From Peptococcus simiae (GTDB lineage Bacteria > Bacillota > Peptococcia > Peptococcales > Peptococcaceae), in NCBI RefSeq assembly GCF_046097595.1, contig NZ_JBJUVG010000004.1, forward strand, positions 62,001 to 126,000: a DNA stretch of 64,000 nucleotides. Direction: 5' to 3'. Position numbers and translations under genes: made by a program. Positions 52,281 through 61,231 of the stretch are shown piece by piece. How positions within the stretch are numbered: the stretch's first letter is position 1; every line of letters begins with the position of its first letter. The notes under the pieces were generated by a model. The model saw only the letters and a list, made by a program, of their open reading frames with translations, did not search any database and had not been told where the DNA came from.

Positions 52281-55200
52281 TTATTCAACGCCCTTTAAGG
52301 CCTCGACCATATCGACCTTACGGAGCTTCCGGTGCATGAGGACCATGACCAGGAGGCTGACCAGGAGGGTAAAGAGGCTGGCCATGAGGAAGGTGGTCGG
52401 TAGGATCTGGGGGTCCATCATGACGTCGGCCGGGGCCAGGACGGCGATGATATTGAAGTGCATGGCCTTGCCCAGAGGGAGGCCGATGAGGATCCCCAGG
52501 AGGGTGAGAAAGCCGGTCTCCCGGTAGATGTAGGCGGTCACTTCTTCCGGGTAGAAGCCCAGCACCTTAATGGTGGACAGTTCCCGCATCCGTTCTTCAA
52601 CATTGATATTGGTCAGGTTGTAGAGGACCACCAGGGCCAGGCTCATACTGACGCTAACGATGATGATGATCATGACCCCGAGGGAGTCCAGGAGCTGGTC
52701 CATATTGGCGGTGGTGTCACTGGTCCTGGAGGTGGCCAGGACGATATCGTTTTTCAAAATATCCCGGACGATGGGCTGGTCATCGCTGCCGGCCTTGAGG
52801 CTGACCATGTCGGCATTGACCTGGGGCGGGTAGCCCCGGACCTGGCTATAGGTGGCCGGGTCCATATAGAGGGTATTGCCCACGTAGGCCTCGCATAAGG
52901 CGGTGATGGGGACCCGTCGTTCAATCCCGAAGGCATCGGTATAGACCAGGTCATCGCCGACGCCGATTTTCATATGCCGGGCGGTCTGTTCGGTGAGGAT
53001 AGCGCCATCGGCCAGGTCAAGAGGCTGGCCGGTCCGGCGGTCCCGTAAGATGATTCGGTCGGTAAAGGCCTGGGGATCGGCGGGGACCATGACGGTCAGG
53101 GTGATGTTGATGCCCTTGTCGGTGGTCATGTGGCCTTCGTCGATGCGGAGGGCCTGGCGGTCTGTCAGCCGGCCTTCGGTGGCGGTCAGCAGGTCTTCTT
53201 CATAGGCGGCCTTGTCCTTTTCCGAGGCATTGCTGTCATAGGTGACCAGAAGGTCATAGTGGCTGAGCTGGTCAAACTGCATGGGGAAGATATTGGCCAC
53301 AGCGTGGTGGAGGCCAAAGCCCATGGTCAGGAGGGCCGTGCAGCCGGCGACCCCGATAATGGTCAGGACGCCCCGCTTTTTATAGCGGAAAAGGTTGCGG
53401 ATGGTCATCTTCTGTTGGAAGGCCAGGCGGCGCCAGAAGCCCTGCCAGCGTTCCAGTAAAATCCGGTTGCCAATGGCCGGGGCCTTGGGCCGGAGGAGAC
53501 TGGCGGCGTTATCCTGGAGGATCCGGTTGGTGGCCAGGTAGGCGGCCAGGGCTGTACAGGAAAGGTTCAGCAGGAAGGCCAGGGCGATGGCCCAGGGGCT
53601 GATGGCCATTTGCGGTTCAGTAAAAATAAAGGAACTGCCGTAGGTCCGCCAGATTTGGGGGACCAGGATAAGGGCCCCACCTAAGGCGCCCAGGAAGGCG
53701 GCAGGAAGGGCGGCAGCAATCCCGTAGAGGACGTAGACGGCGGTGATTTGCCGGTTGGCATAGCCGAGGGCCTTGAGGGTGCCGATTTGTCCCCGGGCCT
53801 CGTCAATCATCCGGACCATAGAGGAAAGGGTGATGAGGAGGGCGATGAGGTAGAAAAACACAGGGAAAATCCGGGCCATGAGCCGGATTCCGGTGGCGTA
53901 GTTATAGTAAATATTATAGTCGGCGTTATCCAGTCGGGTTTGGACTTCATAGGCCGGCATGGTCAGGCGGCCGGTGGCCAACTGGCTGTCGAGCCAATCT
54001 TCAGCGGCCACCTGGAGGGCCCGGTCGCCCAGGCGGATGTCAGCTAGGCTGGCGGCCCGGAAGGCTTCATAGGCGGTGAGCCCCTGGCTGAAGGCCTGGC
54101 GGTTCCGGGTGAGGTCGGTTTTGGCCCCAGTCAGGCCCCGGTCCAACTGGGCCCTGGCCATGTCGAGTTGGAGCTGGCCGGCAGCCAATTGCTGACGGGC
54201 CTGGATGAGCCTGGCCTGGTTGTGGGCTAGGACCTGGCCCTTGTCCTTAAGGGTGGCGGCCCCCTGGCTCAAGGCCTCCCGGCCGGCTGTCATCTGGGCC
54301 TGGCTTTCTTTGAGTCGGTCTTCGCCCCGGGCCAGGCTGCTAGCCCCGGCTTGGAGGGCCGCCAGGCCCTTATCCACGGCCTGGCGGGCCTTCTCCAGGG
54401 GGGCCTTTTGTACCCTTAGGAGTGCCTCCTTGGCCGCGAGGGAAATTCGGGCAGCGGCCAATTCCAGCTGGCCACCGGCGAGTTTTTCTTTTTCACTGGC
54501 CAGTTTTTTGCGGCCCTGTTGCAGCTGGCTTTCCCCGGCCAGGAGGCTGGCCTGCTGGGCATTGATTTTTGCCTGGCCTTCAGCCAGGGCGGCCTGGGCC
54601 CGCTGGATTTGCCTTTCCAGGTTTTCCAGGCCGCTGGCCAGGACCTTGGCCTGGCCTTCCAAGCCCTGGCGGCGGGCGGCATAGCCTTGGTCGAGGGCGG
54701 CCAGGGACTGGTCACGTTCTGCTTCCAGCTGGGCTATGTCTTCCCGGACCGCCATGAGGTCTTTCTTTTTAGCATTCAATTGGGCGGTCAGGGCGGCTAA
54801 TTTAAGGTGGGCATCCGGTTCTGTGGCTAAGATTAGCTGCCGTTCCAGGGTCAGTCTTTGGACGTCTGCCTGCAGCGAGGCTTCCTTTTGCTGCAGGGGG
54901 GCCAGGCGGATGGCTGTTTGGCTGCGGATTTTTTCTTCTTCAGCCTTTTGGCTGGCGGCGAGCTGGGCCAATCCTTCCTGGATCTGGCTGGCCTGCTGGG
55001 TCAACTGCTGGCGCTTTTCCTTGGCCGGGGCCAGCTGCTGGGCCTTTTGGTCCAATTCTTCCTGAGCCCGGTCCAGGGCCCGGCGGCCTTCTGCCAGCCG
55101 GGCTTGTTCGGCGATCAGGCGGCGGTTACCGGCCTGCCACTGGGCCTGGCCGTCATTGAGTCGGGCCTCTTGCCGGGCCAGGGTCCTTTTGCCGGCGGCC

Positions 55201-56375
55201 ACTTGCTGGCTGGCAGCGGTCCAGCTGGCCTCTGCCCTCTGTAAGTCGGAGGCCTGTCGGGCCAGGTAGGCCTTTTGCCGGTTGAAGCTTGCTTTCTTTT
55301 CGTTGAGACTGGCCAGGCCGGTCTTTAATTCAGCCTGGCCCTTGTCCAGGTCGGCTTCTTTTTCAGCCAGGTCCTGCCGGGCCTGGTCATACTTCTTGAG
55401 GCCCAGGGCCAGCTGGGCCTCCCCTTGTCTTAGGGCGATGGCCCGGTCGGCCAGGGCCGTTTCCTGGCTGCGGAGGGTGCTCCGGCCTTGGGCTTCCTCG
55501 TCCAAGAGGGTCGGGGCGCCCTGCTGGAGGGCCAGGGCCTGGCCAGCCAGCTGTTTATCCTGTTCATAGAGCCGGCTCGGCCCGGCGGTCAGGCGGTGGT
55601 ACTCGTCAATTAGGGTCTGGTCCCCCTGGGCCAGGCCTTGCTGGGCCTGGCGCAAGAGGTCATCCTGCCGGCTGCCGGCCCGGCGGGCCAAGGTTTGCTG
55701 GAGGTCTTTTTTGGCTTCCTCCAGGTCGGTGCCGGGGCGGTAGAAGAGGCGGATAATCTGTCGGTCCTGTCCGGTGAAATGGTCTTCCTTAATCCAGGCA
55801 AAGGCATCGACCGTACCATCGCCAAGGGGGGCCCTTTTTTGACTAAAGGTGTGCTGGAGGTGTTCAGGCGAATTGACATGGCCGACAACGGTAAAGGTAT
55901 CTGTATCGATTTGGGCCGGGGGATTTTGATCGGCATCCTGGACGCTGACCTGGCTGCCTAGGGGGTAGCTGGCGGCCAGCTTGTTTTCGATGGCGATTTC
56001 ATGGGGGCCTGCCGGCAACCGGCCTGCGACCACTTCCGGTATAGGGAAGGCAGCCAGGCCTTCAAGAATGAGTACATCCTTCTGGGGCTTACTTTCGACG
56101 GCAACCTGGCTGGCTGTGGTCATTTCTTCTACACCGGGACCGGCCGCTACCAGCCGGATGTCTTCCGGACTGAGGCCCAGGGGGTGGGTAATGGTCATGT
56201 CCGCCATCCGGCTTTCTTCGGCATAGTCGACCAGGGTCTTTTCCATGGTCGGCCCAATCGAAACGAGGCCGATAAAGACGAAGGCACTCAGGAGGAGCAT
56301 GGTAAAAATGGCCAGATACCTGAGCGGCGCACCGCTGATTTGCCGCAGGGCATAGGCCCGGAGGTACTTATTCAT
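52281..56375 (-). CDS. FtsX/MacB-type ABC permease with a giant coiled-coil insert
   Basis: 1364 residues. One membrane segment at about 20-42, an extracytoplasmic domain to about 215, then roughly 540 residues (about 217-760) of Gln/Ala/Leu/Glu-rich heptad-like coiled coil, then FtsX membrane segments from about 825 (ARIFPVFFYLIALLITLSSM) with IGTLKALGYANRQI, a second MacB-like extracytoplasmic domain and three last segments (ELSTIKVLGFYPEEVTAYIY). It pairs with the ATPase gene 3 bases upstream. The coil is much longer than in common permeases of this type. Function could be envelope or polymer export, or control of a cell-wall enzyme. Confidence 0.88.
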   Translation of the reverse strand: MNKYLRAYALRQISGAPLRYLAIFTMLLLSAFVFIGLVSIGPTMEKTLVDYAEESRMADMTITHPLGLSPEDIRLVAAGPGVEEMTTASQVAVESKPQKDVLILEGLAAFPIPEVVAGRLPAGPHEIAIENKLAASYPLGSQVSVQDADQNPPAQIDTDTFTVVGHVNSPEHLQHTFSQKRAPLGDGTVDAFAWIKEDHFTGQDRQIIRLFYRPGTDLEEAKKDLQQTLARRAGSRQDDLLRQAQQGLAQGDQTLIDEYHRLTAGPSRLYEQDKQLAGQALALQQGAPTLLDEEAQGRSTLRSQETALADRAIALRQGEAQLALGLKKYDQARQDLAEKEADLDKGQAELKTGLASLNEKKASFNRQKAYLARQASDLQRAEASWTAASQQVAAGKRTLARQEARLNDGQAQWQAGNRRLIAEQARLAEGRRALDRAQEELDQKAQQLAPAKEKRQQLTQQASQIQEGLAQLAASQKAEEEKIRSQTAIRLAPLQQKEASLQADVQRLTLERQLILATEPDAHLKLAALTAQLNAKKKDLMAVREDIAQLEAERDQSLAALDQGYAARRQGLEGQAKVLASGLENLERQIQRAQAALAEGQAKINAQQASLLAGESQLQQGRKKLASEKEKLAGGQLELAAARISLAAKEALLRVQKAPLEKARQAVDKGLAALQAGASSLARGEDRLKESQAQMTAGREALSQGAATLKDKGQVLAHNQARLIQARQQLAAGQLQLDMARAQLDRGLTGAKTDLTRNRQAFSQGLTAYEAFRAASLADIRLGDRALQVAAEDWLDSQLATGRLTMPAYEVQTRLDNADYNIYYNYATGIRLMARIFPVFFYLIALLITLSSMVRMIDEARGQIGTLKALGYANRQITAVYVLYGIAAALPAAFLGALGGALILVPQIWRTYGSSFIFTEPQMAISPWAIALAFLLNLSCTALAAYLATNRILQDNAASLLRPKAPAIGNRILLERWQGFWRRLAFQQKMTIRNLFRYKKRGVLTIIGVAGCTALLTMGFGLHHAVANIFPMQFDQLSHYDLLVTYDSNASEKDKAAYEEDLLTATEGRLTDRQALRIDEGHMTTDKGINITLTVMVPADPQAFTDRIILRDRRTGQPLDLADGAILTEQTARHMKIGVGDDLVYTDAFGIERRVPITALCEAYVGNTLYMDPATYSQVRGYPPQVNADMVSLKAGSDDQPIVRDILKNDIVLATSRTSDTTANMDQLLDSLGVMIIIIVSVSMSLALVVLYNLTNINVEERMRELSTIKVLGFYPEEVTAYIYRETGFLTLLGILIGLPLGKAMHFNIIAVLAPADVMMDPQILPTTFLMASLFTLLVSLLVMVLMHRKLRKVDMVEALKGVE

Positions 56376-56378
56376 GGC

Positions 56379-57080
56379 CTACCATTCCACATCTTCAATG
56401 GCCAGTGGGTTGGGATTTAGGCGGACTTCCCGGACCTTGGCATCGACGATGCTGATCACCCGATCAGCCAGCGGCGTCAATGCCTGGTTGTGGGTGATCA
56501 CCAGGACGGTGGTGCCGGTGACCCGACAGGCATTATGGAGGAGGCCGAGGACTTCCCGGCCGGTCTGGTAGTCCAGGGCCCCGGTGGGCTCGTCAGCCAG
56601 GAGGAGGCGGGGCTTTTTGACCAGGGCCCGGGCGATGGCCACCCGCTGCTGCTCGCCGCCGGAAAGCTGGGCGGGAAAGTTGCCGGCCCGGTCACTGAGG
56701 CCAACGGCGGCCAGGACATCTTCCGCCTTATCCGGCTGGTCGACCAACTGGGCGGCCAATTCGACATTTTCCAGGGCGGTCAGGTTGGGAACCAGGTTGT
56801 AAAACTGGAAGACAAAGCCGATGACCTCCCGCCGGTAGCGGGTCAGGTCACGGTCACTGTAATTTTCCAGGTGGGCGCCATCTACGATGATTTCGCCGCT
56901 GCTGGGCCGGTCCATCCCGCCCAGGAGGTTCAGGGTGGTGGACTTACCGGCGCCGGAGGGGCCGACAATAATGACAAACTCTCCCTGGTTCACACTAAAG
57001 CTGATCTTGTCATTGGCAATGATTTGGGTTTCGCCTGTTTGGTAAATTTTACTGCAATCAATTAAATCAATAAATGCCAT
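56379..57080 (-). CDS. ABC transporter ATPase, MacB/LolD type
   Basis: 233 residues. Walker A GPSGAGKST, Q-loop FVFQFYNLVPNLTALENV, signature LSGGEQQRVAIARAL, Walker B LLLADEPTGALD, and H-loop VITHNQ. It is the energising subunit for the coiled-coil permease that follows. AAAGGAGGG precedes the start. TGGTCA (57162-57157), 17 bases, TATAAT (57139-57134) on the minus strand is its likely promoter. Confidence 0.95.
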   Translation of the reverse strand: MAFIDLIDCSKIYQTGETQIIANDKISFSVNQGEFVIIVGPSGAGKSTTLNLLGGMDRPSSGEIIVDGAHLENYSDRDLTRYRREVIGFVFQFYNLVPNLTALENVELAAQLVDQPDKAEDVLAAVGLSDRAGNFPAQLSGGEQQRVAIARALVKKPRLLLADEPTGALDYQTGREVLGLLHNACRVTGTTVLVITHNQALTPLADRVISIVDAKVREVRLNPNPLAIEDVEW

Positions 57081-57123
57081 GAGGGCCCTCCTTTCATCTT
57101 GAAAATGACTATGTTATGATATA

Positions 57124-57141
57124 GGTATAGAGTATTATACC
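57124..57141. promoter_or_regulatory. Operator-like inverted repeat between ABC genes and GNAT gene
   Basis: GGTATA-gagtat-TATACC. It overlaps the -10 of the minus-strand ABC promoter, as a repressor site would. No regulator gene adjoins it. Confidence 0.4.
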
Positions 57142-57175
57142 ACGCTGAGAATTAATTGACCATGAGGAGGTCTTT

Positions 57176-57739
57176 ATGGTGTCTCTACAATGGAGTAGGC
57201 AAGTCCTGGCCGAAGAGGCCTTTGCCCAATTATATACAGACCATATGCAGGCTGACTTCCCGGCCTGTGAATTAAAGCCCTTTAAGCACCTCCTGGCCCT
57301 GCAGGCCACCGGCAACTACGGTGCCTATACCTTCGGCCAGGCAGCGGATATGCGGGCCTATGCCTGCCTCTATGCCGACCGGGAGGCGGCCCTCCTGGAC
57401 TACTTTGCCGTTGCCCGGGGTTACCGGTCTGAAGGCTGGGGGAGTCGGGCCCTGGAAGCCCTTTTGGACCAAGGCCTGCCCAGCGGAGGTCTTATCTTGG
57501 AATGTGATGACCCGGCCTTTGCTAAAACGGACGCTGAACGGCGGATTCGCGAACGGCGGATCCAATTTTACGAACGGCTGGGCTTTTCGGATAGTGGAGT
57601 CCGGGCAACGGTCTTTACCGCTCCCTTCTGGGTCATGGCCCGGGGCCAGGTAGAAGATGCCCGAGCGGCCCTCAAGCATGTCTATGATGTCTTTGTGCCC
57701 GATGAAAAGCTCTATGCCAAATACATCCATATCCATTAA
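57176..57739 (+). CDS. GNAT family acetyltransferase
   Basis: 187 residues. The acetyl-CoA loop is GYRSEGWGSRALEALL, the R/Q-x-x-G-x-G form; FYERLGFSDSG near the C-terminus is typical. GAGGAGG precedes ATG 57176. The substrate is unknown. It is divergent from the ABC genes. Confidence 0.85.
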   Translation: MVSLQWSRQVLAEEAFAQLYTDHMQADFPACELKPFKHLLALQATGNYGAYTFGQAADMRAYACLYADREAALLDYFAVARGYRSEGWGSRALEALLDQGLPSGGLILECDDPAFAKTDAERRIRERRIQFYERLGFSDSGVRATVFTAPFWVMARGQVEDARAALKHVYDVFVPDEKLYAKYIHIH

Positions 57740-57772
57740 AAAAGAGTCATGCGGTTGCCGCATGACTCTTTT
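57740..57772. terminator. Convergent terminator between GNAT gene and pepV
   Basis: AAAAGAGTCATGCGG pairs perfectly with CCGCATGACTCTTTT around TTG. It works both ways. Confidence 0.92.
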
Positions 57773-57774
57773 GC

Positions 57775-59178
57775 TTAGTCGGCTTTTTCAGTGAGCCGCC
57801 GGATGGCTTCCTGGTAAATGGCAATGGCCTTGTAGAGGGAGGCGAGGGGGATGTGCTCATTGGCCTGGTGCAGCTGGCCGTCTTCACCGGGAAAGAGGGG
57901 GCCATAGGCGACGGCCTTGGGCATCATCCGGGCATAGGTCCCGCCACCGATGGACAGGGGCTGGGCGGTTGCGTCGCCGCTGACCTGCCGATAGACGTCC
58001 AGGAGGGTTGTCACCAGGGGGTCATCTGCGGGAATGTAATGGACGGCCTTGGCGGGGCCGTCATAGGTCACGTCCAGGCCATAGCGGGCAGCCTTGGCCT
58101 GGACCCGGTCGACAAGCGCTTCGGCTGTCAGGCCCCGGGGATAGCGGATATTGATATTGACCCGGCTTTCCCCGGGCTGGATATCTACAATGCCAGCGTT
58201 TACCGTTAAGGGGCCCATGACCTCGTCGCTAAAGGCCAGGTCCAGGCCGGCCCCATCCGGCTGGCGGTGGAGGCAATCGCTAATCAGGGAAATGGCCGGG
58301 TCGACTTCATCGCCTAAATAGGCCTGGAGGAAGGCCGCCAGGTAGCTGGCCGCATTTCGGCCGGCGGCCGGTTCAGCCCCGTGAGCAGACTTACCATGGA
58401 GGGTGAGCCGCAGGTCGCCGGCAATCTGGTCAACCTGGCCCTGGAGGCCCTGGTCTTGGCACCAGGCCGGAAAAGGATCGGCTAAGTTGGCCGCCTGGTC
58501 GCCTGTCAGGATGGCCTCGGCTCGGTCCGGGACCATATTGGTCCGCTCCCCGGCCTGGAGGCTTTTCAAAGGGCCGGCGGTCACCCTTTTAGTGGTGAGG
58601 TTTAGGGTGACCATCCCCTTTTCCCCATTGATGAGGGGGAAGTCTGCATCCGGCGAAAAGCCCAGGCTGGGCATGGGCTCTGTGGCAAAGTAGCGGGCCA
58701 TACAGCCCCAATCGCTTTCTTCATCCGTCCCGATGATGAGGTGGATCCGCTTTTTCGGCTTAAAGCCGGCCTCTTTTAAGCCCAGGAGGGCGTAGTAGGC
58801 GGCCATGGCCGGGCCCTTGTCATCGGCTGCCCCGCGGGCGTATAAAAAACCGTCCCGGATGCTGGCCTCAAAGGGCGGGCTGGCCCAGTCGCCGGTGGCC
58901 GGGACCACATCGACATGGACCAAGATGCCCAGGATATCCTCGCCTTCGCCCCAGGCAATGCGGCCGGCGTAGCCATCAATATTGGCGGTTTCGAACCCGT
59001 CCCGGTCAGCCAGCTGGAGCATATAGGCCAGGGCCTGGGCCGGTCCCGGGCCAAAGGGCTGGCCGGGGCCTTGCCGGCTGTCGTCCCGGACACTTTCAAT
59101 GGCCAGGAGACCCGCCAGGTCGCGGTGGAAGTGGTCTTTATTCATTTGGGCCATCACTTGGCCCAGTGGATCATTCAT
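57775..59178 (-). CDS. pepV: M20 family dipeptidase (PepV type)
   Basis: Zinc dipeptidase cutting a range of dipeptides. 467 residues. Metal ligands in LVHVDVVPATGDW and GAADDKGP, catalytic Glu in GTDEESDWG, and His in the lid domain (LHGKSAHGAEP). ATG 59178 follows GGAGG; the frame to 59193 adds five residues without a site. The intergenic stretch to 59374 holds no gene. Confidence 0.92.
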   Translation of the reverse strand: MNDPLGQVMAQMNKDHFHRDLAGLLAIESVRDDSRQGPGQPFGPGPAQALAYMLQLADRDGFETANIDGYAGRIAWGEGEDILGILVHVDVVPATGDWASPPFEASIRDGFLYARGAADDKGPAMAAYYALLGLKEAGFKPKKRIHLIIGTDEESDWGCMARYFATEPMPSLGFSPDADFPLINGEKGMVTLNLTTKRVTAGPLKSLQAGERTNMVPDRAEAILTGDQAANLADPFPAWCQDQGLQGQVDQIAGDLRLTLHGKSAHGAEPAAGRNAASYLAAFLQAYLGDEVDPAISLISDCLHRQPDGAGLDLAFSDEVMGPLTVNAGIVDIQPGESRVNINIRYPRGLTAEALVDRVQAKAARYGLDVTYDGPAKAVHYIPADDPLVTTLLDVYRQVSGDATAQPLSIGGGTYARMMPKAVAYGPLFPGEDGQLHQANEHIPLASLYKAIAIYQEAIRRLTEKAD

Positions 59179-59374
59179 AGTAAGCCTCCTCAAGCTGCTA
59201 GTGGTTTGCTAGGACCATCCTACCATTTTATCAGTCCTGAAACAAATGCTGCCCGTGACGCGTGACGGCCGGGAATAGATAAACAATATTAATGAAGAAA
59301 AAGCAAAGAAAGAAATCAGCAGGCCCCTAATTTGTGCTAAAATTTACTTAGAACAAAAGCCATCTTAAAAAAAC

Positions 59375-59403
59375 TTGACAGAATGAGCTGCATATTCGAC
59401 AAT
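59375..59403 (+). promoter_or_regulatory. Likely promoter of the PiT operon
   Basis: TTGACA (59375-59380), 17-base spacer, GACAAT (59398-59403). The -35 is perfect, the -10 modest. Confidence 0.55.
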
Positions 59404-59445
59404 AAGAATGAATGGATGGTTGAGTACTTATTTCAGGAGGGTGAT

Positions 59446-60501
59446 ATGGCGGATTCATTATTTGTGTTTCTGCAGGATGTTACATCCAGCCCCGCATACG
59501 CAATTACAGCTTTTTTAGTTTTAGCAGTCATCTTTGTGAACGGCTGGACCGACGCACCGAATGCGATTGCGACCTGCGTGTCTACGCGTGCCATGCGGGC
59601 GCGGCCGGCTATACTGATGGCCGCCGTTTTTAACTTCTTAGGTGTGCTGATTATGACCATGGTCAGTGCCGGTGTAGCGGAAACTATTTTTAATATGGTC
59701 GATTTTCGCGGCGAACCATACCCGGCCTTACTGGCTTTGTGTGCGGCCCTATTTGCCATTGTGATTTGGGCAGTGGCCAGTTGGTATTTTGGAATTCCAA
59801 CCAGTGAAAGTCATGCCCTTATTGCCGGGATTTCCGGCGCAGCTATTGCCTTACAAGGGGGCATTAGCGGCATCAATGGGAATGAATGGATTAAAGTCAT
59901 TTACGGGCTTATTCTATCTGTAACCCTTGGTTTTTTAATGGGTTGGTGTATCGTGCGCATCGTTGCCCGACTTTTTAGAAATATCGATCGGCGCCGGACA
60001 GCCGGTGTCTTTCGTGGCGGTCAAATCGCCAGTGCCGCAGCCATGGCTTTCATGCATGGGGCCCAAGATGGGCAGAAGTTCATGGGGGTCTTTATGCTGG
60101 GGATGTTTTTAGCCCGGGGTGAAAACCCCTCTGGCAGCTTTACCATTCCCCTGTGGCTGATGATTCTTTGCTCAGCTGTTATGGGGATAGGGACTTCTAT
60201 CGGTGGCTACCGGATTATTAAGAGTGTAGGGATGGACATGGTCAAAATTAAGCAGTGGCAGGGCTTCTCGGCTGATGTGGCCGGGTCTCTGGTCTTGCTG
60301 ATTGCGACCCTCGTCGGTTTCCCGGTCTCAACGACGCAGACCAAAACCACCGCGATTATGGGCGTTGGTGCTGGTAAGAGTTTATCCAGTGTGCGCTGGG
60401 ACTTGGTTAGAAACATGGCCCTGACATGGATTATTACCTTCCCCGGGTGTGGGTTAATTGGTTTTTGTGCAGTGAAAGTATTCGCAATATTGTTCGCATA
60501 G
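59446..60501 (+). CDS. PiT family inorganic phosphate transporter
   Basis: 351 residues, about ten membrane segments. The two PiT signature repeats are VNGWTDAPNAIATCVSTRAM near the N-terminus and AFMHGAQDGQKFMGV in the second half. ATG 59446 follows AGGAGGG. Paired with a DUF47 protein, as in many low-affinity phosphate systems. Sulfate transport is known for some relatives and cannot be excluded. Confidence 0.92.
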   Translation: MADSLFVFLQDVTSSPAYAITAFLVLAVIFVNGWTDAPNAIATCVSTRAMRARPAILMAAVFNFLGVLIMTMVSAGVAETIFNMVDFRGEPYPALLALCAALFAIVIWAVASWYFGIPTSESHALIAGISGAAIALQGGISGINGNEWIKVIYGLILSVTLGFLMGWCIVRIVARLFRNIDRRRTAGVFRGGQIASAAAMAFMHGAQDGQKFMGVFMLGMFLARGENPSGSFTIPLWLMILCSAVMGIGTSIGGYRIIKSVGMDMVKIKQWQGFSADVAGSLVLLIATLVGFPVSTTQTKTTAIMGVGAGKSLSSVRWDLVRNMALTWIITFPGCGLIGFCAVKVFAILFA

Positions 60502-60529
60502 GGTTACTTGAAAAGTATTGGAGGAAAAA

Positions 60530-61204
60530 ATGGGCCAAGATACTAAAGAAACCAAGAAGAATAAGAAGAAAACGCGGAAACCTAAAAAGAACTACAATTA
60601 TTTCAAAGCCTTTGAAAAAATGACGCGGTATACCGTCCAAGCAGCGGCCTTATTGGAAGATGCCACAACCAACTACAACCTGGATGTGGTTTTCGAAGAC
60701 AAGTTAGATGATATTCGCCGGGTGGAACACAAGTGTGATGAAGTGGTTTATGAAATCATGGACCAAATCGTCGCTGAATTTTTACCACCTATTGATCAGG
60801 AAGATATCATCAGTCTGACTTATGCCCTGGATGATGTTACCGATGCCATCGAGGACGTCTTTACCTGTATTTATATGTTCCATGTGGACCACCTGCGATC
60901 GAATGCCGTTGAATTTACCCGGATCTTACTCCAGAGTACAGAAGGGCTTGAAGAAGCGGCAAAAGAATTTAGTCATTTTAAAAAGAGCAAGCACTTAAAA
61001 GATAAGGTGATGGCGGTTTCTGACTTGGAAAAAGAAGCGGACAAGCTCTTTGTCCGGGCCACCCATGAATTATTCGGGGATTCCTCTCTTGACCTGCGCG
61101 AAGTCATCATTTGGAAGGACCTCTATGAACGCTTAGAAAACTGCTGCGATGCCGCAGAAATGGTGACCAAGCTGATGGAGAAAATCCAATTAAAGAATCT
61201 CTAA
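60530..61204 (+). CDS. DUF47 PhoU-like Pit accessory protein
   Basis: 224 residues, mostly helical, starting with a Lys-rich tail. RRVEHKCDEVVYEIMDQI and LEKEADKLFVRATHELF are PhoU/DUF47-like metal-binding helices. GGAGG precedes ATG 60530 (start TTG 60518 would translate this site). It likely regulates the PiT transporter 28 bases upstream. Confidence 0.9.
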   Translation: MGQDTKETKKNKKKTRKPKKNYNYFKAFEKMTRYTVQAAALLEDATTNYNLDVVFEDKLDDIRRVEHKCDEVVYEIMDQIVAEFLPPIDQEDIISLTYALDDVTDAIEDVFTCIYMFHVDHLRSNAVEFTRILLQSTEGLEEAAKEFSHFKKSKHLKDKVMAVSDLEKEADKLFVRATHELFGDSSLDLREVIIWKDLYERLENCCDAAEMVTKLMEKIQLKNL

Positions 61205-61231
61205 ATCGATTATTGAAACGGAGCAACCTGT

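Noticed and set aside
54205..55569. Several plus-strand ORFs rich in Trp, Leu and Ala opposite the ABC permease
   Set aside because: Shadows of the repetitive coiled-coil codons; no starts with ribosome sites.
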